Source of the DNA: Chrysomallon squamiferum
Taxonomy: Eukaryota; Mollusca; Gastropoda; Neomphalida; Peltospiridae
Assembly: GCA_012295275.1 (NCBI GenBank)
Contig: CM022676.1
Coordinates: 6,514,219 to 6,578,218, forward strand
DNA: 64,000 nucleotides
Direction of reading: 5' to 3'
Part shown: positions 47,886 through 62,867 of the stretch, piece after piece
How positions within the stretch are numbered: position 1 is the stretch's first letter
Layout of the letters: the number at the start of each line of letters is the position of its first letter
Program-made: the position numbers and the translations under genes
The notes under the pieces: generated by a model
Database searches by the model: none
Seen by the model: only the letters and a program-made list of their open reading frames with translations
What the model was told of the DNA's origin: nothing

Positions 47886-50104
47886 ATGAATAATGAAGAC
47901 GACAAACAAAAAGTGGCCACCAATTTCGTTCACATCCTGGAAGATCATGGCGAAAATCTAAGAAATCAACTTTACCAGCAGTGGCTAAAGGGAGAGCACT
48001 GTGATCTAGCTATAAAGTTCAAGGACGGAGAATTAAACGTGCACAGTGCCGTTCTTTTCGCTGTTAGCCCCACTCTGGGCGAGCTCCCGAAAAAGAGATC
48101 AATCAGATACCTGAACATGCCCGATATGGAGTTATCTCATCTTGATCCTTTGATTAAAATGGCTTACACTGGGGTTCTTTGTGTAGAGCTGCCGTATGCC
48201 GAAGGCGTTGCTATGGCAGCGAGGAGGCTTGGTATGAAGGATATATGCCTAGCAATTCGTGGGTATCTGGACCAATTTCAGAAAGATCATATTTCGGCGG
48301 ATAATCCTGTTTCCGAATCTGCTCCGATTGTGAATTCGGGTAACAAAAAGCGATCTCGTAAAACTGTTATCAAAAGGGGACAAACGGTGACAAAAGTGCC
48401 TAAATTGAGTCTAGCAAAATCGAAATTGAGTAGCAAGAACAAAAAGAGGAAAAGCAGTTCAAAGCAGAAACCGTCGCCGGAATCTGATACCGACAGACGG
48501 TTTGATAGAGATGAAAATTTTCAAAATTCGCCTGGTTGTGAAAATAAAGAAATGGCCTGGTCTTCTCAGAATGCTATTAAAACAGAAGAGATAGAGAACC
48601 AGTCAGAAGAACGTAATAACGAAAATCCTGTAAAATTTATTCATGGAGGATCAGAATCCGAAAGCGGAGAATTTGAGGATGATAGCTCGTCAGGTTTTGA
48701 AATGACAGTCAAGGATTCTGACTTGGACTTAAAACTGAAAATAAGGAGACACAAAAAGCTGTTACAGAGAAAGGAAACTTAGACGAGAACGAAAAGAAAG
48801 GAACTATTTACGATACTTCTGGACTGACAACGGCATCAAAAGCGACGACAGCACCATCATTAACAAAACTTGCTTACTTTGAAGGTCGAAGAAGCAGAGC
48901 TAAACGACAACGCAGAAATGAAGAAGGGAAGCTGAAGTGCCCCGGATGCAGCGCCATGTTTGATGTGGAAACAGATCTTCGGAAACACATAGAGTCTGAA
49001 GAGGCACATTTGTTGTTCAGATGTCCCGAGTGTGAGCTTAGCTACATAAGGAAGTCCAATCTGACTCGTCATATGAGGACGGCACACTCAAAAGAGTTCC
49101 ACCTCAAGTGTCGATACTGCGACAGCATCGCTAACACGGAGAAAGAACTGCGAGAGCACTGCAAGACCCAACACGACAACGTCAACCCGTTCGAATGCGA
49201 CAAGCCAAACTGCACGTACAAGACGTACAAGTACGATTTCCTGCGACGCCATCTTCAGATCCACAGCGTCAACCGCGAATTCGTCTGTGACAAGTGCGGG
49301 AAGACGTTCTCTCAACACAACGGTCTTTCTAGTCACAGGCGCACGTGCTACCACTTGCAGGAGTACCTCTGCGATTTCTGCGGGCAGGCGTTCAACCACT
49401 TCCAAAGCATGAAGTCGCACAGAAGAACTATCCACTTGGGAGAGAGACCGTTCATATGCAGCGAGTGCGGCTCGAGGTTCACCGACCACAGGAATTTAAA
49501 AAGACACAAGCGAATTCACGAAAACAGTTTTCCGTATGCGTGCGAAATATGCGGGCAGAAATACAGACATTCCAACTCTCTGAAAGGTCACATGAAAAGA
49601 CACGGCGACTCCTACGCACGTATCGCGGTTAGCGTAACGCACCTGGAATCGCTCGGTTCTGCAGGTCGCAAAGAACCAGCCAGTGAGAGTCTTACGTTTC
49701 AGCATCTCTACGACCAGACGTTTCCTTCAAAACCACAGGAGTTAGCAGACGCGAGCTATCCAACGAACAAAACCGGTATCCAGAACTTAAACTTCACCAG
49801 CATCGTAGAGTTACCTGCTCATAAATATCCCAATTCTTCAGTCACTCAACAGATGTCGCCGAACTTCGGCGGCAAAGACGCGGAGTTATCTTCGCGTGGC
49901 TACCAAAATAGTTCTAGTGCACGAACAAATTACGATAAAGAATCAGACTTGCCTCCGAATTTATACATTCCTTTGTACAGAGCTAAACCGGAAGGTGAAG
50001 GTCAAACAGACGTAGGTCAGAATAATGAATATTCATTACCAAGCAGTGACAGAAATCAGAACCTGGATGATCTGACAAACCTGTGCATGACTTCTAATTT
50101 ATAA
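47886..50104 (+). CDS. BTB/POZ and C2H2 zinc-finger transcription factor (~739 aa, one frame break)
   Basis: Residues about 20-125 form a BTB/POZ dimerisation domain (LYQQWLKGEHCDLAIKFKDG, HSAVLFAVSP, IKMAYTGVL). A Lys/Ser/Glu-rich linker with basic, NLS-like patches (KKRSRK, KNKKRKSSSK) follows. Eight C2H2 fingers occupy about residues 352-573, beginning CPGC, CPEC, CRYC, CDKPNC, CDKC, CDFC, CSEC and CEIC. The first is atypical, and the linker HLGERPF between fingers 6 and 7 is close to the TGEKP type. The C-terminal ~165 residues are low-complexity with no known domain. The first frame ends at a TAG at 48780, but the other frame is open from 48720 through the fingers, and adding one base in 48720-48780 makes the whole length a multiple of three. 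It is probably a nuclear DNA-binding repressor or activator of the ZBTB kind. I cannot assign orthology. Confidence 0.85.
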
Positions 50105-50742
50105 TATAATGATGTGCTATATAATAGGAAGAAAATAATAATAATCGTCATTTCCTAATCATCATTATCATTGCCATCATCATCATAATTGTTATTATTC
50201 TTTTTGTTTTTTATTGGAAATATGTTAATATTTTTGTTCTTAAGTTTTTGTTTGTTCTTGTTATAATTTATCAGTCATTTTAATACTGCAGTTTATTGGT
50301 TATTTCCTCTTTCTTTTTCTGTTCTTATTTTATAATCTAAAAGGGACATATGACAAATGAAATTTACTTTTATACTGACTGGATGTTAACATGTCATCAT
50401 CAGAAAGGCTTTATGTAACTTAAGAATGGGAAACAAATGAAAAGTCTTCTTGTTCTCAATTAGTATTTATCATAATAAAAAATAATCAAATAATAAATAA
50501 ATAAATAATACTACTAATAATAATACTAAAAATAAAATAATAATAATAATAATAATAATAACTTTAATGAAGAAAAAAAAATATATTTGACTAAAACCTT
50601 TTGTCTTTATATATCTATTACCAAATTCTGATTAAGAACGATAAATTTTATTGCAATGAATGAACAAAATATTCCTAATGTTACTTTGTTTTTAATTTAT
50701 ATCACCCTTTATATCTTTATAATTCTTTGTACTTCAACACGT

Positions 50743-50811
<69 letters not shown>

Positions 50812-53358
50812 GAATAATAAAACATTTTTCAAGTTACAAAATATTTGTTTTAAATTTGAATCCTTCATTGCTAATTAAACTGTACCACTGGTGGCACACA
50901 CCCCCCCACCCCCATAGTTTCTCTCTATGCAGGAATAGGAGGGCAGCTAGCCCAGCCCCTTTTGTGGCCACCCTGGTGCCCAATTTTCAGAAAATACCCG
51001 CCCTCATTTGACTGAATTTTCAATGAAAGTGCTGGTATTGCCTCAAATCCATCAACAATTTTTGTCGTCTTTAGGCATCAGTTTTATCAAGCAATAAACC
51101 AAAATGAACATCAGTTTTTAGTGCCAATAAACAAATACGAACTGCATTTCCTTAAGATAGTTTCTTTATTCAAAATAAATAAAAACCATTACATCAAATC
51201 TAAGTAAAACATATATATAAAACTGATTACCAATATTCTATTTATTACAGTAAACAGTACATTACTGTATTAACAATATAATATATATGTGTAGTACAAA
51301 TGATACAGATAATAATATTATTTTACTTGTATGATTTTACTGTGCAAAAATTTTAGATTGTTAGTTACTGTTATCAAAAAATTTCTCAGCTTTGATATTC
51401 ATTAATCAAACAGGATGGTCGGTTATCACAGCTATATATTTCCAAAACCAGTTCAGATAACAGAAATCTGTTTTTTGAATTTATTGATCCTTTTCTTTTC
51501 ATTTAGCTAAATATAAATAATTTTATCCAATTTGTTCAATATCCATAATTTTCCTGTATGATAATTACAATTTACAGTCACCCTTGGTGATTCAGAAATT
51601 GCATAAACTATTCTGTAACCATTCTCTGGATTTTCAGTAAACTTTCTCTTCATGGTTCACAAATTAAAAGAAGTAACATTTATGGAATAAAATCATTTTT
51701 CTTTTTCTTTATCTACCAATAACCTCGATTCAAGAAAGCATTTATCTTGGAATCTGTGACTCTTTTTGTCACAAAGAAAAAGGTTATTTTAATAAGGGTA
51801 AATTTTAATATGCATGTTCAGAGTTCAGATATTTTATTAATTTCAAATATGTCCATCTGACAGCATTTAAATCACTTTACACATTTCACTCTGGTTAAAT
51901 ACTGTAGATGGATCAAAAGACAATTTGCATAATTTTGCATAATTTAATTTCTAAAACTGAAAGAAAAGAACTGAACAATAATTTTGAGACAAATGCTGAT
52001 ATTTTGTTTCAAATTTTTTATTCAAATTGTAAAAATTAAAAAATAATAAATAGATATATAAATAAAATAAAAAATAAAAAATAATAATAAAAACAAAAAA
52101 TATAGATGTAAATGAGAAATTCTGATTCTTATTTTTAAAATAAAATATATGTATTTTTTTAAACAAGTTTTATTGAGGAACAAAATGTTGAAGGATAACA
52201 ACAGCAAAAATCTGTGTGCAAATGTGATATTTAAATCATTCTTTCTACAGAAGAATGTCAAACACAAATAAAAAAACTTAATAATAAAATAATTTTCTTA
52301 CAACTCTTAAGTAATGCATGTGTATCATGCATGTTTGTTTCTTATAGACAGACCTTATAAAATTAAAAAATTAAAAATATTGCTGTCATTCTCTCGAAAA
52401 GTAGAAAATTAGGAAGAAGGTATTTTTTCATTCAATTTGGTCAAAGAGAAAAATGGTCCAGTAGACAAATTTTTACTTTTATATAATTTTTATTTTGTAA
52501 TTAAAAAAAATAAAATAATAAAAATAATAAATGTTTAATAATTAGAAACTAGACATGGCCTTCACTAGCAGCTAAAATATGGGATTAACCAAAATGGAAA
52601 TGCTTCTACAGAATTTATTATATCAATAAAATGGTTATGGTTATGTGATTCAGAAATCAGCAATAAGAATCAGAATGGAAATGATCATTTTCTAATATGG
52701 AATGAGGTGAAACCTTTATATTATTTATTATGATTTTCTTCAGAAAAATATAAATATAATAATGACAACTAAATTATTAATTATAGGAATATAAATATTG
52801 CTGCTGCTATTATAAATAAATATAATAATGATTACTAAAACAAAAATTAAAAAAAAAAAAAAAAGAAATTGGGGGTTTCCATTAACATTTAATAATTTTG
52901 TCTTTCTTTCTTGCTTTCTTTTCTTTTCTTTTCTTTTTTTTTTTCTGTCTCATTTAAGTTATATTTGGTAAATACAGGACAAAAATTTGAATTGTAATAA
53001 ACAAAATAAAAATAAATTACAAGACACAAAAATCTCTGTTGTATCAAACAGACCAACTATTTCTTAAACTGCCTGAATAAAATATTTCAAATATTTCTTT
53101 TTATAAACTACAGAATAATAAAACATAATCTTAACTGAAACAGGCAAAATAAGAACTTTCAACATTCCTTAAATTTTAAATGACCTTGGTCACAGGATTT
53201 ATATAAATGAAAAATATTGGTTATTTAAATATTTTTAATTATGAGATATAGAGATGAGATCCTTATTTACAAGGTAGAAGAAGACACATCTGTAAACTTG
53301 ATTTAAATATTTTATTCAGCTGAATATTATTGCATATCTGACAAGGGACATTCTGAAA

Positions 53359-53408
<50 letters not shown>

Positions 53409-54600
53409 CTGGATGATTATAAGTAAAGAAATAAAGAAAGAAATAAATAAAAATATTTAAAAATTAAATAAGAGTGACATTTTGAGAAATTCATTTATAA
53501 AAAGGAAAAAATAAAAGGAAAAATGTTTAACTGATAAAGCAAAAAATAATAATAATAATAATAAAAGTTAATTAACCACAACAGATGGCAGAAAATCTTA
53601 TTACATGTTAATTTTATTATAATTGATACATACTTGATTTTCATAAATGCTTCATAAATAAGTTAATAAATAAAAATAAAACAAACACTAACCTAACAAA
53701 TAAAAAATCATTAAATTAAATAAATTAAAAACAATAATAATAAAAATTAAAATTAAAATAAAGAAAGAAATAAAAAAAATTAAAATTAAAATAAATAAAT
53801 AAATAAATGTGTATAAAACAAACAAACAAACAAATAAAATGTTATACACTTGTTAACAATTTTAACCATGGATTGAAGAATGATCATCTCATTATAACTA
53901 TATTTTTATTTTAGAGAGAAAAGAGAGGAGATGATAAAACATTAACTGATACCATCAGTGTGAATACATGGATCCATCTGAAATAAAAAAATAAAATAAA
54001 ATAAAACTATATATATATAAAATATAAAACTATATATTATATATAAAATCATATTCTTTCAGTTATGGCTCCATAAAATTATCAGTACTTTTAAATAATA
54101 ATAATAACAACAACAGGAACAACAACAACAACTTACTTGCCAGAATATATGTAAAACCTAATATACTGTATCAATCAAATTCAATTCACAAAAATATCAA
54201 TTGTATATAAAAACAAAATATTATTTGGACATTAACTGATTTAGTTGCCTAAAATGTTTATAATGATGAATTATTTCTTATTAAAAGCGATATTTATAAA
54301 TAATATATTTCAAATAAAAGTAAAATGCTTAAAAAACAAAAAAAGAGACTGAGGTATTAAAGTGTGTGTGTGTTTGTGTGTGTGCGGGGGGGGGGGGGAG
54401 ATTGTGACTATTTTGTCGTCTGCTATTGTACCACTAAATATGACAAAAAAAAGTATTTTAAACCTTTCTGGTTTAGCATGGAAACTGCCCATATTGTGCA
54501 AATTATTGGTGCCGGATAAACCTTTTTTTTTTTTCAAATGAAATATTTTAAAGATTAAACTAAAATGAGATTATATGATCAACATTTGAAAAATCGAGTC
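50105..54600. other. Intergenic, BTB-ZF gene to CWF19L2
   Basis: This stretch is AT-rich with no supported exon. It contains (CA)n at 50744-50804, (AAT)n at about 50515-50562 and 53359-53407, C-rich and GC-richer unique DNA at 50885-51000, T/C-rich DNA at 52895-52945, AAAT-type tracts at 53640-53840 and a G-run at 54384-54399. BTB-ZF 3' UTR signals probably lie in the first several hundred bases. Confidence 0.6.
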
Positions 54601-54669
54601 GTGATGTAGAACTCAAGCGAGGAGCGAAAAATATTTGAGAAATGAAACACGCATTATCTCCCTTTAACA
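54601..54669 (+). promoter_or_regulatory. CWF19L2 start region with YY1-type site over the ATG
   Basis: Sequence upstream of the ATG is short and TATA-less. The start codon lies inside CAATGGCGGCG, which fits the YY1 element (AANATGGCGGC) found over the start codons of many animal housekeeping genes. Binding is inferred. Confidence 0.4.
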
Positions 54670-57135
54670 ATGGCGGCGTTTGTAAATTTTACGAGCACTC
54701 GAGTTATAGATAAACAAAAACAGGCTGTTCGTGAAGCCAGACAAAGTGTTCTTGAAAAGGTAAATATATATTATATTTCGTAAAATAAACAGACGTGTGT
54801 TCTTGATATAAAATATAGGGAAATGCTTGTTATTATAAGTGAATGCCTGACACTTGTGACAGCCATTGAATCAAAACCAAATTAAGAAGTTTAAAATCTT
54901 GCTGATTGATCGATTACATCTAGTTACTAATTTATATGATCATATACAAGTTATAACATTTAGCATTTTTACATGTCATGTTAGTTTTTTTTTTATTTTT
55001 ATATTTATTATTTATATATAGTAAAATTGATAACTTGAGTATACTATTACGTATTAGCATTATTTAATTGATTCAATAGGCGAAAAGAAAACATGATCAG
55101 CTTGAAAAACGTGCTCAGGAAGCTAAACTGCGAGGAGAGGACACTTGGATGTTGTCTTCAGTGGATAAAAGGATCAAAACAGAAGAACAAGTAATTATAA
55201 TTTTTTCTGTTCTTTTTGTTTTATCCCATAAACGGTAATACATGATAATTATAACTTGATATAACTTCTAATTTAGCATTACTGGCCACAATGAATGGGT
55301 ATGTTACCATGTTACATTATGTATGAAAAATAATCTCTGATAAACTTTCAGCTGTGTCAAATTCGATTTCCCATAAAGGGCATCCACTCAGAACTTTTGA
55401 ATTTGATGGCCATGATGATGATGGTTAAATTAGAAAATATTAATTCTTTAGAGAAGAATATACATTAAAAAAATGCTGAATAGATTATATAAATATTTAA
55501 TAAATACATATTTCTTTATTTACAGATATTTATTTCCATAATATTTCATATAATTCTATGGTAATATTGAAAATATGACTTTATCCTTTCATTTGCCCAT
55601 TGACTAAATATAGATTGTATTTTACAGTTTCTTATTCTCATTCTAACCTCAGGAATATGAAAAAGCCAAACAGAGACATAAAAAGGAGAAGAAAAAGAAG
55701 AAAAAACACAAAAAGCACAAGAAGAAGAATGATGTATCAACTGGGAGTGATTCGGTATATTAAATTACAAAATTATATCTGTCTGTCTGTATGTTTATGT
55801 AAACATATTTCATTTAATTATAAAAAAAACTAATTTATATATATATATATTATATTATTATTATTAAGAATTATTTTCAATTTAATCAGTAGAAATATAT
55901 TATTAAGATATTTTCTGAAATCTAAAATGACTTTCCACTTTGATCATATTCTGTAATTATGAACAGTGTGACTAATGACAATCCTCTTGTTTCATAATTA
56001 TTGAAATAAATGTTTTGCTACATTAAATTTAGACAATATTTTTGTATGCTATTTTAATTTTAATATTATTTCAGGATTCTGGTTCAGAACCGCAGTGGGT
56101 AGAGAAAACTTCAAAATCAGATGATAAACAGTCAGAAAAAGCCACAGAGCCAGTGATAGGCCCAACCTTGCAGGTAATACTGCTCCAGGCTCAATCACAA
56201 AAAATTGCTCTCATATGTTACTTACTGAAGAAAAATAGAGATTATTGTATTAAGAGATAGTTATTTAATTTCACTAATTTGAATAGTTAGTAACAAAAAA
56301 ATGGTTTTTAAAAATAATGGAACTGTGTTTGTACTTTAAGCTAGCAATTGAACTAAGTGACTCCAGCAATTGTTGTTACATTTTCTTTAAACAGACACTG
56401 AAATTGTCCTTCAAACTATAATGTGTGATTTAAACACAAAACCAGTTTTAAACCAGTACATTAAAAAAAACAGCAAAAAAACCACCAAAACAAACAAAAG
56501 TAACTAGGATGATGAATAAAACTGTGTTTTTTGTTTGTTTTTTTTGAAGAGAGAGAGCTGGATGGAATGTCCGTTTGATATTTTGCCTACAGAGTGCAGG
56601 AAGGAATCGAGACAAGAACAGAGGAAGAAAAAAGAAATGGAAAAGAGAGCTGAAGCAGAGAAAGTAAGATATTATCATGTGTTACATCAGCAATTTGTAA
56701 TCAGATTAAATCTCTCACTGCTAGCCACATTTGAGTTAAGTTTGTTTGCTTGTGTACATGGACAAACATACACATACATATATCAAGGTAAAAAGTACAC
56801 ATAACAGACACATGCACACTGACATTCAAAACAGACAGATATGCATAACACACAAAATACATCCATATATATAAAACAGATTCATATACACAGAGAGACA
56901 AACATATAGACATACAAAACACACACGCACACACATACACACACACACAAAGAGAAACAAAACAGACATACAACATACACACATACACAAACAAAACACC
57001 CATATTATTGAAAACAATAAATAATGTGTAAATACATGTTATATGAAAGGATAAGGGAAGCCAGTATATAGTTTTATCTGGCTTTTTTTGTTTTCCTTCT
57101 ACTTCTTCTTCTTTTTATATCGTATATACAAATAC

Positions 57136-57170
<35 letters not shown>

Positions 57171-57957
57171 TTAACCAGTTAATGACATATATTAAAAAAA
57201 GATGAAAATTGAAAAGATGCAGTTGCCATTACTTCATTTATTTCTTCTTATTAATACTTTAATTATTTATTTACTAGGTATTTTATTATTTTAATTATTT
57301 ATTTATTAGATATTTTATTATTTTAATTATTTATTTATTAGATATTTTATTAATTTAATTATTTATTTATTAGATGTTTTATTATTTTAATTATTTATTT
57401 ATTAGATATTTTATTATTTTAATTATATTTTTTTTCTCTCAGCTTGGGCAGCATGAACGAGAACTGAATCCATACTGGAAAGATGGAGGAACTGGTCTGC
57501 CAGAAGAGCAGATCAAACCATCATCCAAACCAGTTGTTGGCATTGGCGACGGAGGGTTGTCATGGTTACGTAAAAGCTACGAGAGATGCAAACAACAGGC
57601 AGCTGATGAAGGCCGAAGTTTAGAAGATGTAGCAGCAGAGAGATTTGGAGTAAGGTCTTCTTTCTTTTTTGAGGATGACATTGAAAGTTTCAGTCAGCAG
57701 GATGTCTCAATAATTCAAGAATATTGTAAATAATTTAAGTTCAGGATATTTTTAGTGATTATTAATGACATATTTCATTAAGAATTTCCATTTCATACTA
57801 CAGATAAATAATTAAAAATTCTTAATGCCTAAATTCATATATTTTTCTTAACATATTCATCAGTCTGTCTCAAATCTTTTTGTGTTTCTACCAGCATCTG
57901 TATCAATATCTTTTCCATCTATCTATCTTGATGTCCTCTATACTTCTTGTACACACA

Positions 57958-58024
<67 letters not shown>

Positions 58025-59772
58025 TCTCACACATTTTCAACATTTTATTTTAACATTAAATTACCAGTAAACCAAAACTTTACACACACAGACAAGCCTG
58101 TATTTATTTTTAGGATATTTAATATTTTTATTTCAATCTCTTATTTTTAGTCTTTAAAAAAAATATATGGATAAAATGATTCAAGAACAAACATGTAAAA
58201 ATTTGGTAGAGAATCACAAACACACACAACCATATATAACAGAGAAGAAAGATTTTAATAAATGTCGGGTCTTTAAAAAACAAAAGACAGGGACAATAGG
58301 TCAAAAGGTAAACCATATAACAGGATAAGAGGAGGTCAAGGTCACCAGATGACTGGTCTCCAAGACATGATGACTGGCCAAAAAGAGATAATTCTAGAAA
58401 AAAACAGTTCATGAAACCTGAACATTCAGACAATTATCTTAATGACACTTCAAGAGATAGCAGAGAAAGGGAAAGACATTTTATTAAACCTGATGATTCT
58501 AGGTATGAAAGGTCAAGGTCAAGTTCTTCCAGTCAAAGGAGATTTGTGAAACCAGGTGATATATCAGAATCATCATCATCATCAGGGTCAAGGTCAGATC
58601 ATTCGGGTCAGAGGAGATTTGCAAAACCAGGTGAAATTTCAGAATCATCTTTGGGGTCAAGATCAAAATATTCAAGGTCAAGGTCAGATCATTCTTCAGA
58701 GCCACGATGGAAGAAACAAGGATTTAGGAAACCTGTGGATGAATCAAAAGATGATAGACAAGAAAAAAGAAATACTGAGAGCAGAGAATCAGAAAGGCAA
58801 AGGTCAAGGTCTCACCATAGGTCAAGGTCAAGTAAGTGAAAAGTTTTACTTCTTTAACACTGAAATGATATTTTTATTTTTTTTATTTTAATGTCTATTT
58901 AAATACTTCAGCTAATAATTCCAACAGGAAAATATATATATATATATTCTTTTATAATGCTAAAGACTTTTATGTATATAATTCAGTACAACTATAACAT
59001 GACTTAATTTCTTACTCAGATATGTATAAATTGACATCTAATTTATAAGTATATATCTAACAGTATTTATATAAATAATGTGTGTGTGTATGTATAGTAT
59101 CAGAATTTATCTGTAGATATATAATTTTGTATTTATTTATTTAATTATATTTTTTGAAGGTCCTTCACCCAGTCCACCCAGCAGCAGTAGTAGTAGTAGT
59201 AGTGATTCCAGTGATGACAATGTCGATGATGTTGAGGATGTCCCTGTGCAGAAGAAACCAGTTGTTTTGTCTGAAAAAGAAATGAATGAACTTGGAGCGA
59301 AAATTCTAAGAGCAGAAATAATGGGAGACGAGGTAGGAAATGAAAATTTCATCTTTGCTTGTCAGTAACATTTTTGTTAATTTTAAAATTTTGTTTTAGA
59401 GATTTATTTATTTTTATGCTGTTTGTTTTTAATGATAGCAGTAGTTAATGATGTGTTGATTAGTATTTCTGTCCAGTTAGTTGAATATAAAATCACGTTA
59501 CTTTTTCTGTTTTTTGTTCTGTTTATATTTTTGTGTTTTTCTGCATTTTCGTCAATATCTCTGTTTTATCTCTCTTTCTCTATCTCTGAGAATATGTATA
59601 AATGTGTGTACATGTATATATGTATATGTATATATACATATATACATCTGAATATATGTAGATATGTTGATATATATGTATGAATATAAACATATATTTG
59701 TGGTTATGTGTTTGTGTACGATATGTATTTGTATATATTTGTATATCTATTTTTTTACCTGTCCATCTATGT

Positions 59773-59832
<60 letters not shown>

Positions 59833-61997
59833 CCATTTTGCTTTCCACTTTTCATCATTATCTACAAAATTTATTACCCTTCTAATAACATTTTCTTTTG
59901 CTTGTAAGTCACTGGCACAAGAACTCAAAACGAAACTCGAAGAAGCCAGAAGGTCGCAGCAAGTCAACCAGCCTCCACTCCAGCCCAGTCGTCTACCCCT
60001 CAACAAGAGACAGAAGAGGTGGTACTGACACGCACAGGAAAGGGTGGGGTGGTGCTGCCCTTGCCTGAGAGACAGCACGAACCTGATCGGTATGGGCGTA
60101 AACGTCGAAAGAAAGAAAAGGTAACAAATTAAAAACGAATTTTCATCATTTCTTTTTTAAATGTTTTGAAGACAGTTACAGGCTTATGGGTTAAATTAAA
60201 TTACATTAAATTTAATTTAAGAAATGTTTAGGTAGAAGAAGGCAGTGTCAGACATTGAAGGTTGCAAGATCTATCATTCTTACTGTATGTATAGAATTTA
60301 GAGCAGCCTAAAGATATATAACTGATATATGTTTTACCTTTGATCTCTGATAATGGATATATTATAATATGTTGAATTGGGAGTTTTAAACATTTTGTTT
60401 CAATTTCTTATTTACTACTTTACTTATTTATATATTTACTTAGTTATTTACATATTAACTTGTTTATATATTTACTTATTTACTTACTTTATTTACTTAG
60501 TTATTTTTGTACTTATTTATTTATCTATTATCTGTTTCAGGTTCCAACTCATGAAAGTGGTCAGAGAGTCAGATACTTTGATGATGATGACAAATTCAGT
60601 CTCAAATCTTTGGTAAGTTGTTAAATGTTTAGTCTGTATGGATGGACAGTTCTTATTGTGGATGGTACATGTATAGACAGAAATGTTATGTTGGATGTTG
60701 TGTGTGTGTGTGTGTGTGTGTCTGTGACTTGTATGTGTGAAGGGATCATTGTATGTAGATGTGTGTGTGCATATGTATAAATGCGTTGCTGAATTTTGTT
60801 TCTTTTATTTTTGATATAATTTACCTAATAGAAATGACAAAAACATACAAAAAAATCACCAACAATATTTATTTATATATTTCTTTGGATGGATGGATTG
60901 TTTTTTTTTTTTTAATATCAGACTGATAGATAGGTGTATCCATTTAAATGTGTATTTTTCATATATTAATAGTATTTTTGTAGACATTTTATTTTAAATA
61001 CTAAAAGATCTGTAAAGTTTTATTTTTTATTTTTTTTTAAATATTAAAACAATGATCAGATTTTAAAATACTACTACTGCTACTACTACTACTACTGCTA
61101 CTACTACTACTACTACTACTACTAATAATAATAATAATAATAAAAATAATTTACTTAACTGTTTTATTTCCGTAACAGGTTGAACAGGAGAAGATGGGTA
61201 CAGCTGAGGATCAGAATTCTATGTTTGCTAGACTTGCTGGCAGGGTAAATACTAAAATGTTTAGAATACACCTCAACCTGTTTTAATATACTACTACTAT
61301 TATTATTACTATATATATATATATATATATATACCAACATTAAAATATCAGGATTTTTAAATACAATCAAATATTGTGTTTTGTCATACATTTAATTTCT
61401 TTGTTTATCAGGTGTGGTGTTTTTTTTTATTTTTTTCTATATTTATATGTATATAAATTTCAGATATCGGAGAAGACAGATGAAGACTATCAAATGGACG
61501 ATGTTATGTTAACAAAGGCAGTCTGCAAACAGTCAGACTCTCATATTGAGGAAAGAAATCGTGCAAAGGCTATATTTGGTATCATTGACTTTTTTTTTTT
61601 TTACAAAAATATGGGCTAAATAGGAAAATCATTGAAAAATTGGGAAGATTTTGAAGAGTGCTTTTATTGTGATAAATTAAATTGATAAAATGAAGATATA
61701 TCTGCCAAATCCTAAAATTTATGGTGATAAATAATAAGGCCATATAGAAACAAAATTATTGTATTGAATGAAAAGTTTTATCTTATTATTTTAACAACAC
61801 ATAAAGAATATAATCATGAGCTAAATATATTTTTTTTATATATTCCTATACCTTGTTTTCTTATTTCTAGCCTTCAAACTTTAATAAAGATAAAGTATAG
61901 GCTGCCATGTTTCCTTTTATTCATGACAAAATTATAACGTTACAGAGATTTTCTTTACTTAGTTTTTAAGGCTTTTTTATTTTCACTTTTTATTATG

Positions 61998-62051
<54 letters not shown>

Positions 62052-62815
62052 TTTATTTATTTATTATTATTATTAATATTTTAAATTAGTATTATTATCA
62101 TCATCATTATGATTATCATTATTTGTTGTTATAGATGCTGTTGTTATTATTTTACTTTGATTTCTATTATTAATTTTATTTTATTTTATTATTTTTTACA
62201 GAACATAAGAAGATGAGTGGAGCCATGGACAAATGTCACTATTGTTTCAACAAAGTTCCCAAACATCTTATTATAGCCATAGGAATCAAGGTAAGTACTG
62301 TCTTGCCGTTTTTCTAAACCATAGTTATTAATATGTGTTAGCACAAACAAATAAGTAAATTAATTTTGTATGTGTTTGGAGTATTGTTTTTGTTTTTAAA
62401 GGATGTTCAAACTTTACTACTAATAAAGTAACATAAGAAGTATAACTGCTATTAGAAAGGTCTTTGTTTTAAGTTTGTTTAAACATTATTATGTTGATAT
62501 TGTTTATTGTAAATGATGTATATAACACCCGTTTAAGTTATATACTTATTAAAATATATGCTATTTTAAGTACAATAAAATATTTGTCTTTTGTCATATA
62601 TTTAATTTATTTTTGCTTGTTTGTTTATTTGTTGTGTCTTTAATACTTAGATAAGGAATTTTTCAAAACTTATTCATTACAAAATTGAAAAAGATTTGAA
62701 CACAACTTTTTACTTATAAAGTTTTTTATTGCTGAGTATTTTATTATATGTTGAAAATAGAACCTATCAAATGTTACTGTTCTCTTGTTTTTATTTAATT
62801 TAATTTATTTATTTA

Positions 62816-62867
<52 letters not shown>

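Noticed and set aside
58308-58323. A 16-bp micro-intron (GTAAAC...AACAG) in CWF19L2 exon 7
   Set aside because: Removing it would restore frame, but 16 bp is below any workable intron size. A single extra base explains the break equally well.
58330-58830. Cluster of AGGTCA/TCAAGGTCA nuclear-receptor half sites
   Set aside because: They are the codons AGG TCA for Arg-Ser in the RS-rich coding repeat, so the protein sequence accounts for them.
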